Shown: in pieces, positions 55,246-64,000 of the stretch
Layout of the letters: the number at the start of each line of letters is the position of its first letter
Position numbering within the stretch: position 1 is the first letter of the stretch
Source: Cliona cf. orientalis
Lineage: Eukaryota; Porifera; Demospongiae; Clionaida; Clionaidae
NCBI GenBank assembly: GCA_963930775.1
Contig: OZ005698.1
Coordinates: 4,284,501-4,348,500 of the forward strand
Direction: 5' to 3'
Length of the DNA: 64,000 nt
Position numbers and translations under genes: made by a program
The notes under the pieces: model-generated
Seen by the model: the letters and a program-made list of their open reading frames with translations, nothing else
What the model was told of the DNA's origin: nothing
The model's database searches: none

Positions 55246-56892
55246 GTGAGTTATCAGCTGGAAGTAGCTAGTGAAAGTGATTCTTTGAACAAGTGCTCTG
55301 ACGTATGTGTGTGTACGCGTATACTTACATGATAAATACTTTGGAGCTCTATTAGTGAAAAAAAAAATTATTAATTTCTGGTTGATTATTGTGGGTTCCT
55401 GTCTACATACTAAAATATTATTACAATTAATAGAATGGGAGTTAAGGGAGAGGTAGCTTAATCCCCCTCAGCAGGGAGTCTGGGACGAGAGTAACAGAGA
55501 GGTATTATAAACTGTTCTGGCTGAAGGATTGATGTGCACGCGTACGTATTCATATACACGTATGTGTGGTATTTTCTATGGTATGAGCGTATGGATCATG
55601 CATGACTGCCCACACCCAAATGGGGTATGGAGCCAGAGCCCTTACAAGTTTTGCATGCATGCCAGCAGAGTTGGCCGCTCCTCCTTCTGCCATGTTGCTT
55701 CTATTTTCGCAGATGCTTTAATATTATTATGTATAATGCATGTACATGTGTCTACACATGTAGTGTGTATACTGTGCAACTTCCATATTCTGATATGTGT
55801 TATATACAATACCAATGTTATCCTACTAGTATTGCATCTATTATTCAGGAGGGGAGTGGGCATCATGCTATTATAGATTTCTTATCCCATACTACATGTG
55901 AAACTGTACAATTATAGTATGTGAGCAGATTTGAGGAAAGGCCCACTTCATGCAAAACACGAATTTTTTGGCACATTTCCAGCTGTCACCAGAAGAAGGC
56001 ATTCTGAATGTAGCTAGCAAGCTAGCTCAAGGTTTTCCGCCAAATCTTGGGATAAGATAAGTTTCTTCCTCTCTTCTAAGCTGTTTATTGTATCAGATAA
56101 TGGTTTGGAGTAGCTAAGGGGGTGCTGGATGAGGCTGTTTTTGAACTAGGTCAAGAGCAGAGTGGGATGCTCGAGCCCTCTGAGCAACCCCCTGCCTACG
56201 CCACTGAGGACGGCAGGAATTTTTGCTAGCGCAAATTTTCATAAAAATTTTTGTTAATCTTTAGGAGAAATTTTCATCATTTATTAATTTCATACCTCCA
56301 TGTGGAGAACACACCCACATCAATCAATTGCAGCTGTACAGTACAGGCACTTAATAATAGTACAGCTGCATGTACATGTACATGTACGTACGTACATGTA
56401 TATACATGTGTACATGTACATGTACATGTATGACAATTTCTCTCTGCATTCAAAATTTTATGGTTCTCATTTTATTGCAACCTATCCACGAAAAACTAAC
56501 TTTTGTACCATGTAAAAATTTCCCACTAACTTCTCGAACTACATGTAGTGGGAGTCAAGGGCATCCCCCCTCCGGATCCCCCCCCCCCCCCCTGAAATTT
56601 CGAAATGTACATGCGCATGTACAACATCTGACACTGTTACTGGTGGCTTCTGGTGCATAATAATGTACACATACAGAAATAATATCAGTGGGGAAGAGAT
56701 GCATGTAGTCAGGGGATATCCCCAGTCTCCCCCTCCAAATAAGTTACTGTCCTTTGGTGCTTCTAAGAGCACATTTGTGAAAATATAGGTTCTTCCATTC
56801 CCACCCTTTTGGTGTTGTACACTTGCATGTCTTTCTAAGTATTGTCTGCTTATCAGATACATGAAGTTCTGTAATATACATACAGAAACATA
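55246..56892. other. Presumed intron sequence
   Basis: It contains palindromic TACATGTA clusters (55737-55760, 56370-56430) and poly-C runs. No second GTPase exon was found. Confidence 0.45.
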
Positions 56893-57178
56893 CCTTAGTT
56901 GTTTCCTCATTGCCTGGAATCCCCCCCCCCCCCCCCCCAGCAGTCAGCTTCACTGTGATCTTTGTATGATTTAGCTGCTTGGGAAACCTCTTGGTTTCCA
57001 GATTCAATATTCATGCACTAAGAAACTTAGCCTAGATGTCCTCCTCTTGTACTTTTCCTTGCTAAAGTCTTCAAGAACCTTGCTGAAAGGCGATCATTAG
57101 TTGGAGAGTGTGACTGCCAAATATTTCACACGCAACTACTTAGAAACCCCCTACATAAATTCCTGGGTACTCCCCTGT
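56893..57178. mobile_element. Partial hAT-like MITE of the CAGGGGCGTAGC family
   Basis: It shares TTAGTTGTTTC, GCAGTCAG, GGTTTCCAGATTCAAT and a right end near CTCCCCTG with the element at 50035-50363. The left end is missing. Confidence 0.6.
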
Positions 57179-57225
57179 GCATGTACCTTAATTGCATACA
57201 CGATTATCATACCATATACGTTCAA

Positions 57226-57605
57226 ACAAGTATAAAAAAATAATTGAATAAAATTGAAGGATGAAGTAGGGATGGCAATGCCAAAAAGTATACAAACAAG
57301 ATTTGTAGGGATAAAAGATAATCACAACCACTATACATCCCTACGCTTGCTTTTTGAGTATAATATTATAGCATGGGGATCATAAATAATAAAAACTGAC
57401 TGACAGGGAGAACACGAATTTCTTCCACATGCAAGTCAAGAACACTCCAAGGATAGCATGCCTTGAACAAGTCAACATCAATAGGTCTGTAATAATCGAG
57501 AAAAGCAAGCGTAGGGATGAATAGTGGTTGTGATTATCTCTTATCCCTACAAATCTTGTTTATATACTTTTGGTGTTGCCATCCCTACTTCATCCTTCAA
57601 CTTGT
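57226..57605. repeat. Foldback element with long arms (copy 2)
   Basis: The arms contain GGATGAAGTAGGGATGGCAA and TCCCTACGCTTGCTTTT with their complements. It is related to 44269-44643 along its whole length, including the loop position. Confidence 0.75.
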
Positions 57606-58078
57606 TTCTTTTCTTTTTTTATTGCAACTACAGTAAGTATAATTGTAGAAGATGGGAGGTGAATTTGCGCATGCACACAAAAGTAGTAGCCACACCCCTC
57701 GTTAACTCGATAAAGCATAGATGCCAAAGAAGGCTGTTTCAGGCAGCGAAGTAGCTATGAGACTCTAGTAGCTATCATTTATGTTATCGATTATCTTTGT
57801 TACTACTGAGCTGGCTGTTATGCCGACTGCTAATGGCTGTGCCGCGCCTATACGTTGAGGCCTCAAGTCTCCATATCCCAGCGCAGCACTAGCACTATAG
57901 CCTCTAGCTAGGTTCGCTATATCGCGCTCGCACTGGCCTAACTAGCTCGTGCTGGAGAGCCTGGCACTTAGCTATCGCTAAGCTATAGGCACTAGCTTGA
58001 TGAAGCTCAAGGCACTAGGCTAGGCCTAGCGCGAACACTAGCTAGCTAGCTAGCGGCGGTGACACGCGCCGCGGACTT

Positions 58079-58545
58079 TAGTCACATGACTTCACCATGG
58101 AAACACATTATGGGCATGCACATTATATGGCAAAATGGCGTATCAGACGCACCCTTTTCATTAAAGTGCCGTACACACCCACCATTACGTACTGTAACTG
58201 TAGAGATAACACAAAACTAGCATATCATGGACCTGCGCACTACAAAATGGAGTGGATTTATACTCAAACTGAGATGAGCGATCAAGACAGTCTTGAGTTA
58301 GCCCTGATAATGAAAAAGAAAGAAAGAATGAGAAATGGGTATTTTTTTGAACATCTGGTTCTGGCATGTACAATTGTTTTGATGAATGATCTTGGTTTTG
58401 CTAGATGGATAATTTGCTTGTGGTTCTGATTTTGATGCTTAGAAATTTCATGAAGTTACCTGTTTTGAGATATTTGGGTATTTGTAATGTATTATGTGTA
58501 TGGAGTATCCGAGCCATCCTTACTTGTAGAGTCTACTGACTCTAT
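58079..58545 (+). repeat. Dispersed repeat with a conserved coding-like block (copy 2)
   Basis: It begins GTCACATGACTTCACCATGG and holds a frame with DNTKLAYHGPAHYKMEWIYT and SLELALIMKKKERMRNG. The frame is open for 110 codons here and partly open in the copy at 43073-43553. No family is recognised. Confidence 0.6.
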
Positions 58546-58566
58546 GATATAAGCACCACCCTAACT

Positions 58567-59108
58567 TAGGCACCCTTTGAGACATGCGCAATTTTTTCGG
58601 TTCTAATTTAAGGCGCCTTTCCGGACATCAATTATTTTTAGGTGGCACCTATTTAATTGGAACGTATTGTCACATGCAATATCGTATAAATGTAAGAGAC
58701 AGCTTAGTTTGACATCTAAACTGCTAGCTCGATAGATCAATCAACGGTATGGTGCCATACCATACCGTTGCCTACTGCTTTGGCGTCTTTCTGGAATTAG
58801 AGACAACCGTTCTGATGGCGACGGTACATGTATCGGCAATTTGAGCATGATTCAGCAATCAGAGTGAAATTTCCAAAAAAAAAGAAACTGAAAGTAGAAG
58901 CATATTTAGTTGTTTTCAAATTTGCCACTGTCATATTCACTGCCACTAAATAGTACCAGTTAGTGATAGCGCTTGTGCTCTGGCAAAACTTCCAGAACCA
59001 TTCTAATTGCAGCTCTTAGGTGCCCTTTGACCTGCTGTAAATTTTTGGTTCTAATTGGAGGCACCTGCGTGATCTGTAATTACTTTTTAGAAGCGCCTAT
59101 ATTATTAG
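58567..59108. repeat. Pair of 95-bp direct repeats around a palindrome
   Basis: 58567-58663 and 59016-59108 share TTAGG-CACC-CTTTGA, TTGGTTCTAATT and AGGCGCC/AGGCACC blocks in direct orientation. Between them lies a perfect palindrome, CAACGGTATGG/CCATACCGTTG. Confidence 0.5.
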
Positions 59109-59119
59109 AGAGTATATGT

Positions 59120-59173
59120 ACATCCCTACATCTTTTCAGGTAATGATATTTCACTAAAAAGATAGAGGGATGT
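59120..59173. repeat. Short hairpin
   Basis: ACATCCCTACATCTTTT pairs with AAAAGATAGAGGGATGT around a 20-nt loop, with one mismatch. No second copy was seen. Confidence 0.45.
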
Positions 59174-59352
59174 AACATGTACATGTACCTTATCCCTGCT
59201 TCATGATTCTTCTTTACATGTATATACATTTTAGTCCAGCCATTCCTACAATTTGCTCTTTGTGCTTGTTACTGTCCTTTTTTGTTGCTCTCGGGGCAAG
59301 ACTCAAACATCATTACCATATTAATATATAGCTGGAAATATTGGTGAGGAAT

Positions 59353-59745
59353 TAAATTTGGCAGTTTGGCAGTCCACGCTAAAACCGCCCAATCAATACC
59401 TTTTTCCATACCAATACTTAATGACGTAACGCTAGTCAACTATCGTCACAGTTGCTACTTACGATTCTTCACAATCGCGATATGGGTGGAGCCAATGGCA
59501 CTGTTGAAGTACTTGAAAGAAAAGGAGTCCATATGCAATTATAAACATGATATCCTCGAACGCAGCTGTCTACTTCAATGGTCTCCAGCTCCATAACTGA
59601 GAATCAGCAGATATTCACTTGATTGGCTATACGCACATGCTAGTGCTGCTTAATAGACCCCACTTACTTTAACACGTTGTACGGCTGGCCGTGCGCACGC
59701 ACAAAGTGCATTATTAGCCTTGGTTGGGCCAACTGCCAAATTTAA
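59353..59745. mobile_element. MITE with AAATTTGGCAGTT ends
   Basis: AAATTTGGCAGTTTGGC and GCCAACTGCCAAATTT bound it. The interior has an open frame of 76 codons with no recognised domain. Confidence 0.6.
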
Positions 59746-59769
59746 AGAATTATTGACTTTTTGGTCAGT

Positions 59770-60071
59770 ATCTCTTACAAGCGTGAACAATTGCATCTGT
59801 ACATTCCTTCCATTGGGACTTGAACTCTTGCAGTGAGTTCCAATACTCAGAGAAAAGCATGAAGATTGTGTGCTTCAAGCGTTGGAGTTCATCTGTCAGA
59901 AGGCCTGGGCAGCTCACGCTCCCCAGATATGGTACACCTAGCCATCACTTCCTCACCAAAGAGTGCATCTTTGGCTAGTGTCACTGCCATTGTTCCAACT
60001 TTGCTGCTACATCGTAATTTGGGATATTTTGCGATGATATTAGCAGAAACCAGTTTCTGCTGGTTTATCAC
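59770..60071 (-). pseudogene. BEN domain of the second transposon copy
   Basis: The frame with INQQKLVSANIIAKYPKLR, then FGEEVMARCTISGE, matches residues 602-650 of the intact protein. A shifted continuation reads FMLFSEYWNS and AIVHACKRY, matching its C-terminal half. At least one frame change lies between them. Confidence 0.75.
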
Positions 60072-61249
60072 TAACGAAGGAAGTGTACTATTGACTGGAC
60101 GCTTCTCAAGTGAATCCTAGCCTGGATAAAATCTCATCTTGTTTCTGTAGTGGTCGCCACTCGATCCATGGAGTTCCATCTCCAGTGTCAGTATGTCAAC
60201 AGACTGACCTGGTGAGTGATGTGATTGAGCTTTGGAGATTCACAATCAGGAGGTGGGAGTGGAGGTACTGTCGATACACTGCTAATTGATTCATCTGATC
60301 CATCACTCGTAGTCACAGTTTTAGGAGCGACAGGGAGCACTGGTTGTAGCCACAGTCATAGGAGCGGCAGAGGTCAGAGTTGGAGCGTCAGGGGTCACGG
60401 TTACAGTCGGAGCGGGAGGGGTCGTATAGGGAGCACTACTTGCAGCAACAATTGTAGGAGCAGCAGGGGTCATAGAGGGAGCACTACTTGTAGCCACAAT
60501 CGTAGGAGCAGTAGGGGTCACAGTCACAGCGGCAGGGGTCGTAGCAGGAGCATTGGTCATAGCCACAGTTACAGAAGCAGCGGGGGTCACAGCCACAATT
60601 GAAAAAGTGGTAGGGATTGTGCGAGCAGTGTTGGTTGTAGCTGCTGTAGCACTACCTTTGGTGTCAGTTGTAGCTTTAGCAGATGGCCTTGTCATATGAT
60701 TGCTCCAAGTGCTAGTAAACAGGTGGTTTTACTTCTTTCTTCTATCTCTTCTTTGGAGGTTTCTCACTGCCATTTTTCTGTCCAGTAGCTACATGTACCT
60801 TTTCTGTGGGTATTTTTTGCTTCTACCAACTGATGAGTAATTGTACATGTAATTTCACACTAGCATGAAGAGTGTCATTGTAACTCTACGAAGACATTAC
60901 GTGTACATGTATGTACACAATGATCCACAGACACTACTAGACTAGGATTCTGATACCTTGTTTCTTGCTTGTCTTCGGATTGGACTCAGCTGGAGCAGCA
61001 GGGATTGTCCAGTCACATTGGTTGTAGCCACAGTCATAGGACCTTCAGGGGTTGTAGAGGGAGCATTGGTTGTAGCCACAGTCGTTGGAAAGGGAGGGAT
61101 CATAGAGGGAGCATAGGTTGTAGCCACAGTTGTAGGAGCTGCAGGAGTCACAGTCGCAATCGGAGCGGCAGAGGTTGTAGCAGTCACTGGTTCTGGATTG
61201 TTTGTCAATGTCATAGATTTTAGTTCTTGCACCTTTTGATGAGGACAGT

Positions 61250-61435
61250 TACATGTAGTGAGGTGCCAGAGTGTAAGATCGTCGGGAATCCAGTATCACT
61301 TGGAGAAGCTATTCAAGTGAAGGAGAGACAGACAGTGTACACAGGTCTCCTAGTCGCTGTGGGAAGCAAACAAGAAGTCCAAGAGAAAGTGAACACCATT
61401 GAAGAAATACACCCTGTGAGCATAAAACAAGGTAA
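61250..61435 (+). pseudogene. Inverted exon-2 segment of the BEN gene
   Basis: CSEVPECKIVGN, EAIQVKERQTVYTGLLVAVG and SKQEVQEKVNTIEE match the second exon of the intact BEN gene (41930-41685), but on the opposite strand to its neighbours here. TACATGTA-type palindromes lie on both sides (61249-61256 and 61488-61510), which could have mediated the inversion. Confidence 0.75.
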
Positions 61436-62149
61436 TAATCACTCGCAACCTTGGTCATCTTTTGATGTTATTTTCAGTGCTTGAAAGTACATGTACATGT
61501 ACACATGTAAGTCTTCAACAAACTTCTGTTTCTCCCTTGGAATTCCTTGATCCTTTTTATGGAGCTATGTCGATCACTGCTGTTGGAGTACGCTAGCCAA
61601 GGGAGTTAGGTCTTCTCTTCGAAACATTCAAACAATGCCTGGCGTCTAGCGAACATTGCTTCTTTATGCTTGACATGCAACGCTACTCGACAGCTGTCAA
61701 AACAATCTCACCTTTGCACTGGGCTGTACTGCTCTCGGCCATACCATACCATACCATTCTCTGCGCCGCATCGCGCATGCCATACCATATATTCAATATT
61801 CAATATTCGGCTTTACTATCCTTTTTTTAGAACAGTACGTATCGTTCTATGGTTATTGCAACGGGAACAAAATGTTTACTTTTTATTGACCACTACTGTA
61901 GGTCAATAAGATAACCTGACAGTATAGTACTGTATGTACATGTACATGTACATGTATGTATGTTCCAATTTCAGTGCCACCAGAAATTAATTACAGCACA
62001 CAGATCTTAAATGAACACCATTGGTGCTAAACCCGCAGCGCTGTGAGATTTATTGCGGTAGTGACTAGTCTACATGTGTGCAAATTTGCAAGCTAAGCTT
62101 GCAACACTCTGTTGCTGTTAGCAGTGTCATAGAGGGTAACTATAACCAC

Positions 62150-63180
62150 AAGAATGCATTACTGATTGCACGGTATTACGTAATAGTACCACGTGCATGC
62201 CAGAGCAGCAGATCTAGAACAAAGTAAAGCCAAGAAGGGTAGTTGATAGCCTACTGTGACTAGTGATGAGTCAGTCAAGTTATAAGAACTATCTCTTGAG
62301 CTACACACTAATCTTCTTGAAATGAAACGGCTACTGTCTCTCATTGAGCAAGAGCTAGATAAGAAGCGAAGAAGGCCGTGGTGGTCAGAAAATGTTGCCA
62401 GAATTTTTGAACAAAGCATTTTCAACGAAATCCACACAATGTACATGTATATAATATTGTATATACCTCTTCCACGAAAATCCTAATGGCACCTTGTTTT
62501 CAACGTATAAAACAGATACAGTAGGAGACCAAAAAATGGTGCCATTTTCATTCCGTTCCACCCCGTCGAGACGGAAGTACGTATAAAACGGCCATTCCCC
62601 ATACACAAGAATGGAAACAGGACGGACGCAGGCCGATGCGATGGAACGTGCGGTTGACTATTCCAATCTTAGATACCACGAAAACAACGCCTCCTGAGCC
62701 TAAGAAAGCCAAAAGAAGCATCGCTCCATCCAAGCGATCGCATTTGGAGGCGATCAGAGTCGATTGGCAACGCGTGATTGATCAATCGTCGATAGCAGAC
62801 TTCAAACCCAGTCAAGCCTCGATCGCAGAACTCACTCAGAGCGGCAGTAGTGAACTACCCCAGAACAGTTTAGAAGACCATAGCAGTATGAAACTATTGA
62901 TTCTACTAGGTGAGTCGACGAGCTGGCCTTTCTCTTTTTTGTGGCACGTCGAAAGACCACGCCCAATTACTGATTGTGCACGCGTGCATACGGAATGGAA
63001 ACAGTACGGCTGGCATGAACGGTGCAATGGCTCTGAACGGGGCAGAACAGAATGGGAACATCACCTTTTTTTTGACTGCTACTGTATGTAGCAGCTAGCA
63101 TAGTAACAGACACATACACTCACTGACGTATTATTTGCACAGAACGACTACTGTAACCCTCACGCATGCACCGAGGGTTA
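62150..63180. repeat. Dispersed repeat (copy 2), split by a Tc1-like element
   Basis: The left part (to 62518) contains GAACAAAGCATTTTCAACGA. The right part (from 63085) contains AACAGACACATACACTCAC and CATGCACCGAGGGTTAATGA. Together they match 52040-52510. A third partial copy is at 63440-63600. Confidence 0.55.
62519..63084 (+). mobile_element. 566-bp Tc1-like non-autonomous element carrying an exon (copy 3)
   Basis: CAGTAGGAGACCAAAAAATG and CTTTTTTTTGACTGCTACTG bound it between TA dinucleotides. The plus-strand frame starts at ATG 62636 and encodes TPPEPKKAKRSIAPSKRSH, then LEAIRVDWQ, SSIADFKPSQASIAELTQ and LEDHSSMKLLILLG. It meets a GTGAGT donor near 62910. It is the best-preserved copy of the exon. 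Confidence 0.85.
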
Positions 63181-64000
63181 ATGAAAAACAGCTGGCCAGA
63201 GTTTAGACACAGTACAATGTATACGGTAGCATGATTTGCATGTAAATAGAACCTGGTGTGGGTGTGGCTTGCACGAAAGTCAAGAAACTAAGCAGTTAGT
63301 TCACTGACTATTCGCAGGCAGGCAGGCAGTAGCTTTACAGGAGTTGTAGCTGGAACTACATTTGTACTTATTTTGTATCTTGAAAGAAGTCTACTATTGT
63401 TCATTGTGTCCATCGAAAGCTGCCAGGGTGCGTGGAAGGATGGACCTATGGTGGAAAGTAGCAGTCCTGATTAAATGTCGCCAGAACTGGAGAACAAAGC
63501 GTTTTCAGCAAAATCCACACAATACATGCATTTGAAACGCCATAAAGAATCATATAACACCGTGCTTGTGCTCGCAAACGAGGTACAGTACCACTAACAG
63601 GTACGTGTAACTTAACAAACGAGTGCGAGTGACATGCGTGTAGTGTAGCACCCGCGTGCGAGTCAATTTCCGGCAACCGCGTGTACCCGGTACCCGCATT
63701 TCGAGTGCACGCACTCACGCGGGCACACGTAAGTATTCGAGACTCGACAGCAAAAAGAATCTAGCTAATTTGTGAGCTACATATTGTTTACTGCCTCTCT
63801 TCTCTCAATAAGCTTGCTAGAGCTTTCTAAAAGTCTCGTGCCTCAGCGGGTGACAGTGCTCACGATCACGTTCACAAGTACTCGAGACTCGTCATGAAAA
63901 GATACAGAAAATAGGAAGCCTGTCTATGCCTAGCGAATCTTTTACTACCTCTCTTCGCTCAGTAAACTCACCAGTGTTCATCAAAAAGTACGATAAGTGG
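63181..64000. other. Window end, little recognised
   Basis: It holds the third partial copy of the dispersed repeat (63440-63600) and a CG-rich stretch around 63640-63730 with ACCCGCGTGCGAGT. No gene is recognised. Confidence 0.4.

Larger units (their letters stand above)
59760..61898 (-). mobile_element. Broken second copy of the BEN-carrying Tc1 transposon
   Basis: The right end is present (GTTTACTTTTTATTGACC then ACTACTG, with TA at 61899-61900). The left end and the transposase are gone. On minus are a BEN-like segment (59770-60071: GEEVMARCTISGE and FMLFSEYW), Ala/Thr/Pro linkers (60321-60695, 60942-61232) and an exon-1-like block (61536-61580). The beta-rich exon-2 segment, however, reads on plus (61250-61435). 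Shared gene content shows that the BEN gene belonged to the family before the two copies separated. Confidence 0.75.

Noticed and set aside
55090-55332. 80-codon frame MKLAVLLLL with a signal-peptide look
   Set aside because: It overlaps the Rho GTPase exon in another frame. The conserved P-loop frame is the real one.
60225-60602. Plus-strand Ser/Arg/Gly-rich protein of 125 codons
   Set aside because: It is the antisense of the Ala/Thr/Pro-rich linker of the BEN gene copy on the minus strand.

Overview
The window looks like a repeat-rich chromosome segment from an invertebrate animal, most probably a sponge. The evidence is spliced metazoan genes (TXNDC17 and a Rho-family GTPase), many palindromic TACATGTA microsatellites, a DIRS/Ngaro-type retroelement, and a dense, nested population of small terminal-inverted-repeat (TIR) elements. 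The species cannot be named from the sequence. Host coding sequence is well under 1% of the window; most of the rest that can be recognised is transposons.

Layout. 1-1344: end of a DDE_3/IS630-like DNA transposon with a decayed transposase (minus) and a convergent second gene (plus). 1.6-4.5 kb: hairpins, a tRNA-like SINE head and a microsatellite. 4.5-8.8 kb: nothing recognised. 8.8-17 kb: nested small elements, several with clean target-site duplications (TSDs) and related filled or empty sites. 17.2-22.3 kb: a broken DIRS/Ngaro fossil (minus). 22.7-31 kb: a strong miRNA-like hairpin, a palindromic composite repeat and more small elements. 32.6-34.6 kb: a second DDE_3/IS630-like transposon with the same transposase-plus-convergent-gene layout, its transposase split by a 422-bp element. 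37849-42454: an apparently intact 4.6-kb Tc1-type (DD34E) transposon with a 332-residue transposase and, convergent to it, a six-exon gene for a 713-residue BEN-domain protein. 44689-54847: three exons of TXNDC17 (minus), whose two long introns hold a Ty3/Gypsy fossil and at least eight small elements. 55127: first exon of a Rho/Rac GTPase (plus), head to head with TXNDC17 across about 280 bp. 56-64 kb: repeats and a second, broken copy of the BEN-carrying transposon.

The most interesting biology is the set of Tc1/IS630-superfamily transposons that carry a second, convergent gene for a nuclear-looking accessory protein. One family carries a BEN protein (one intact copy, one rearranged copy, one short derivative). 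The other carries a protein with a basic N-terminal region and a SHOCT-like C-terminal helical motif (two copies). A third group of TA-flanked elements (three copies) carries a shared exon ending in a splice donor. The window also holds three small-element groups with characteristic 5-, 6- and 9-bp duplications, and elements with internal tRNA-like promoters.
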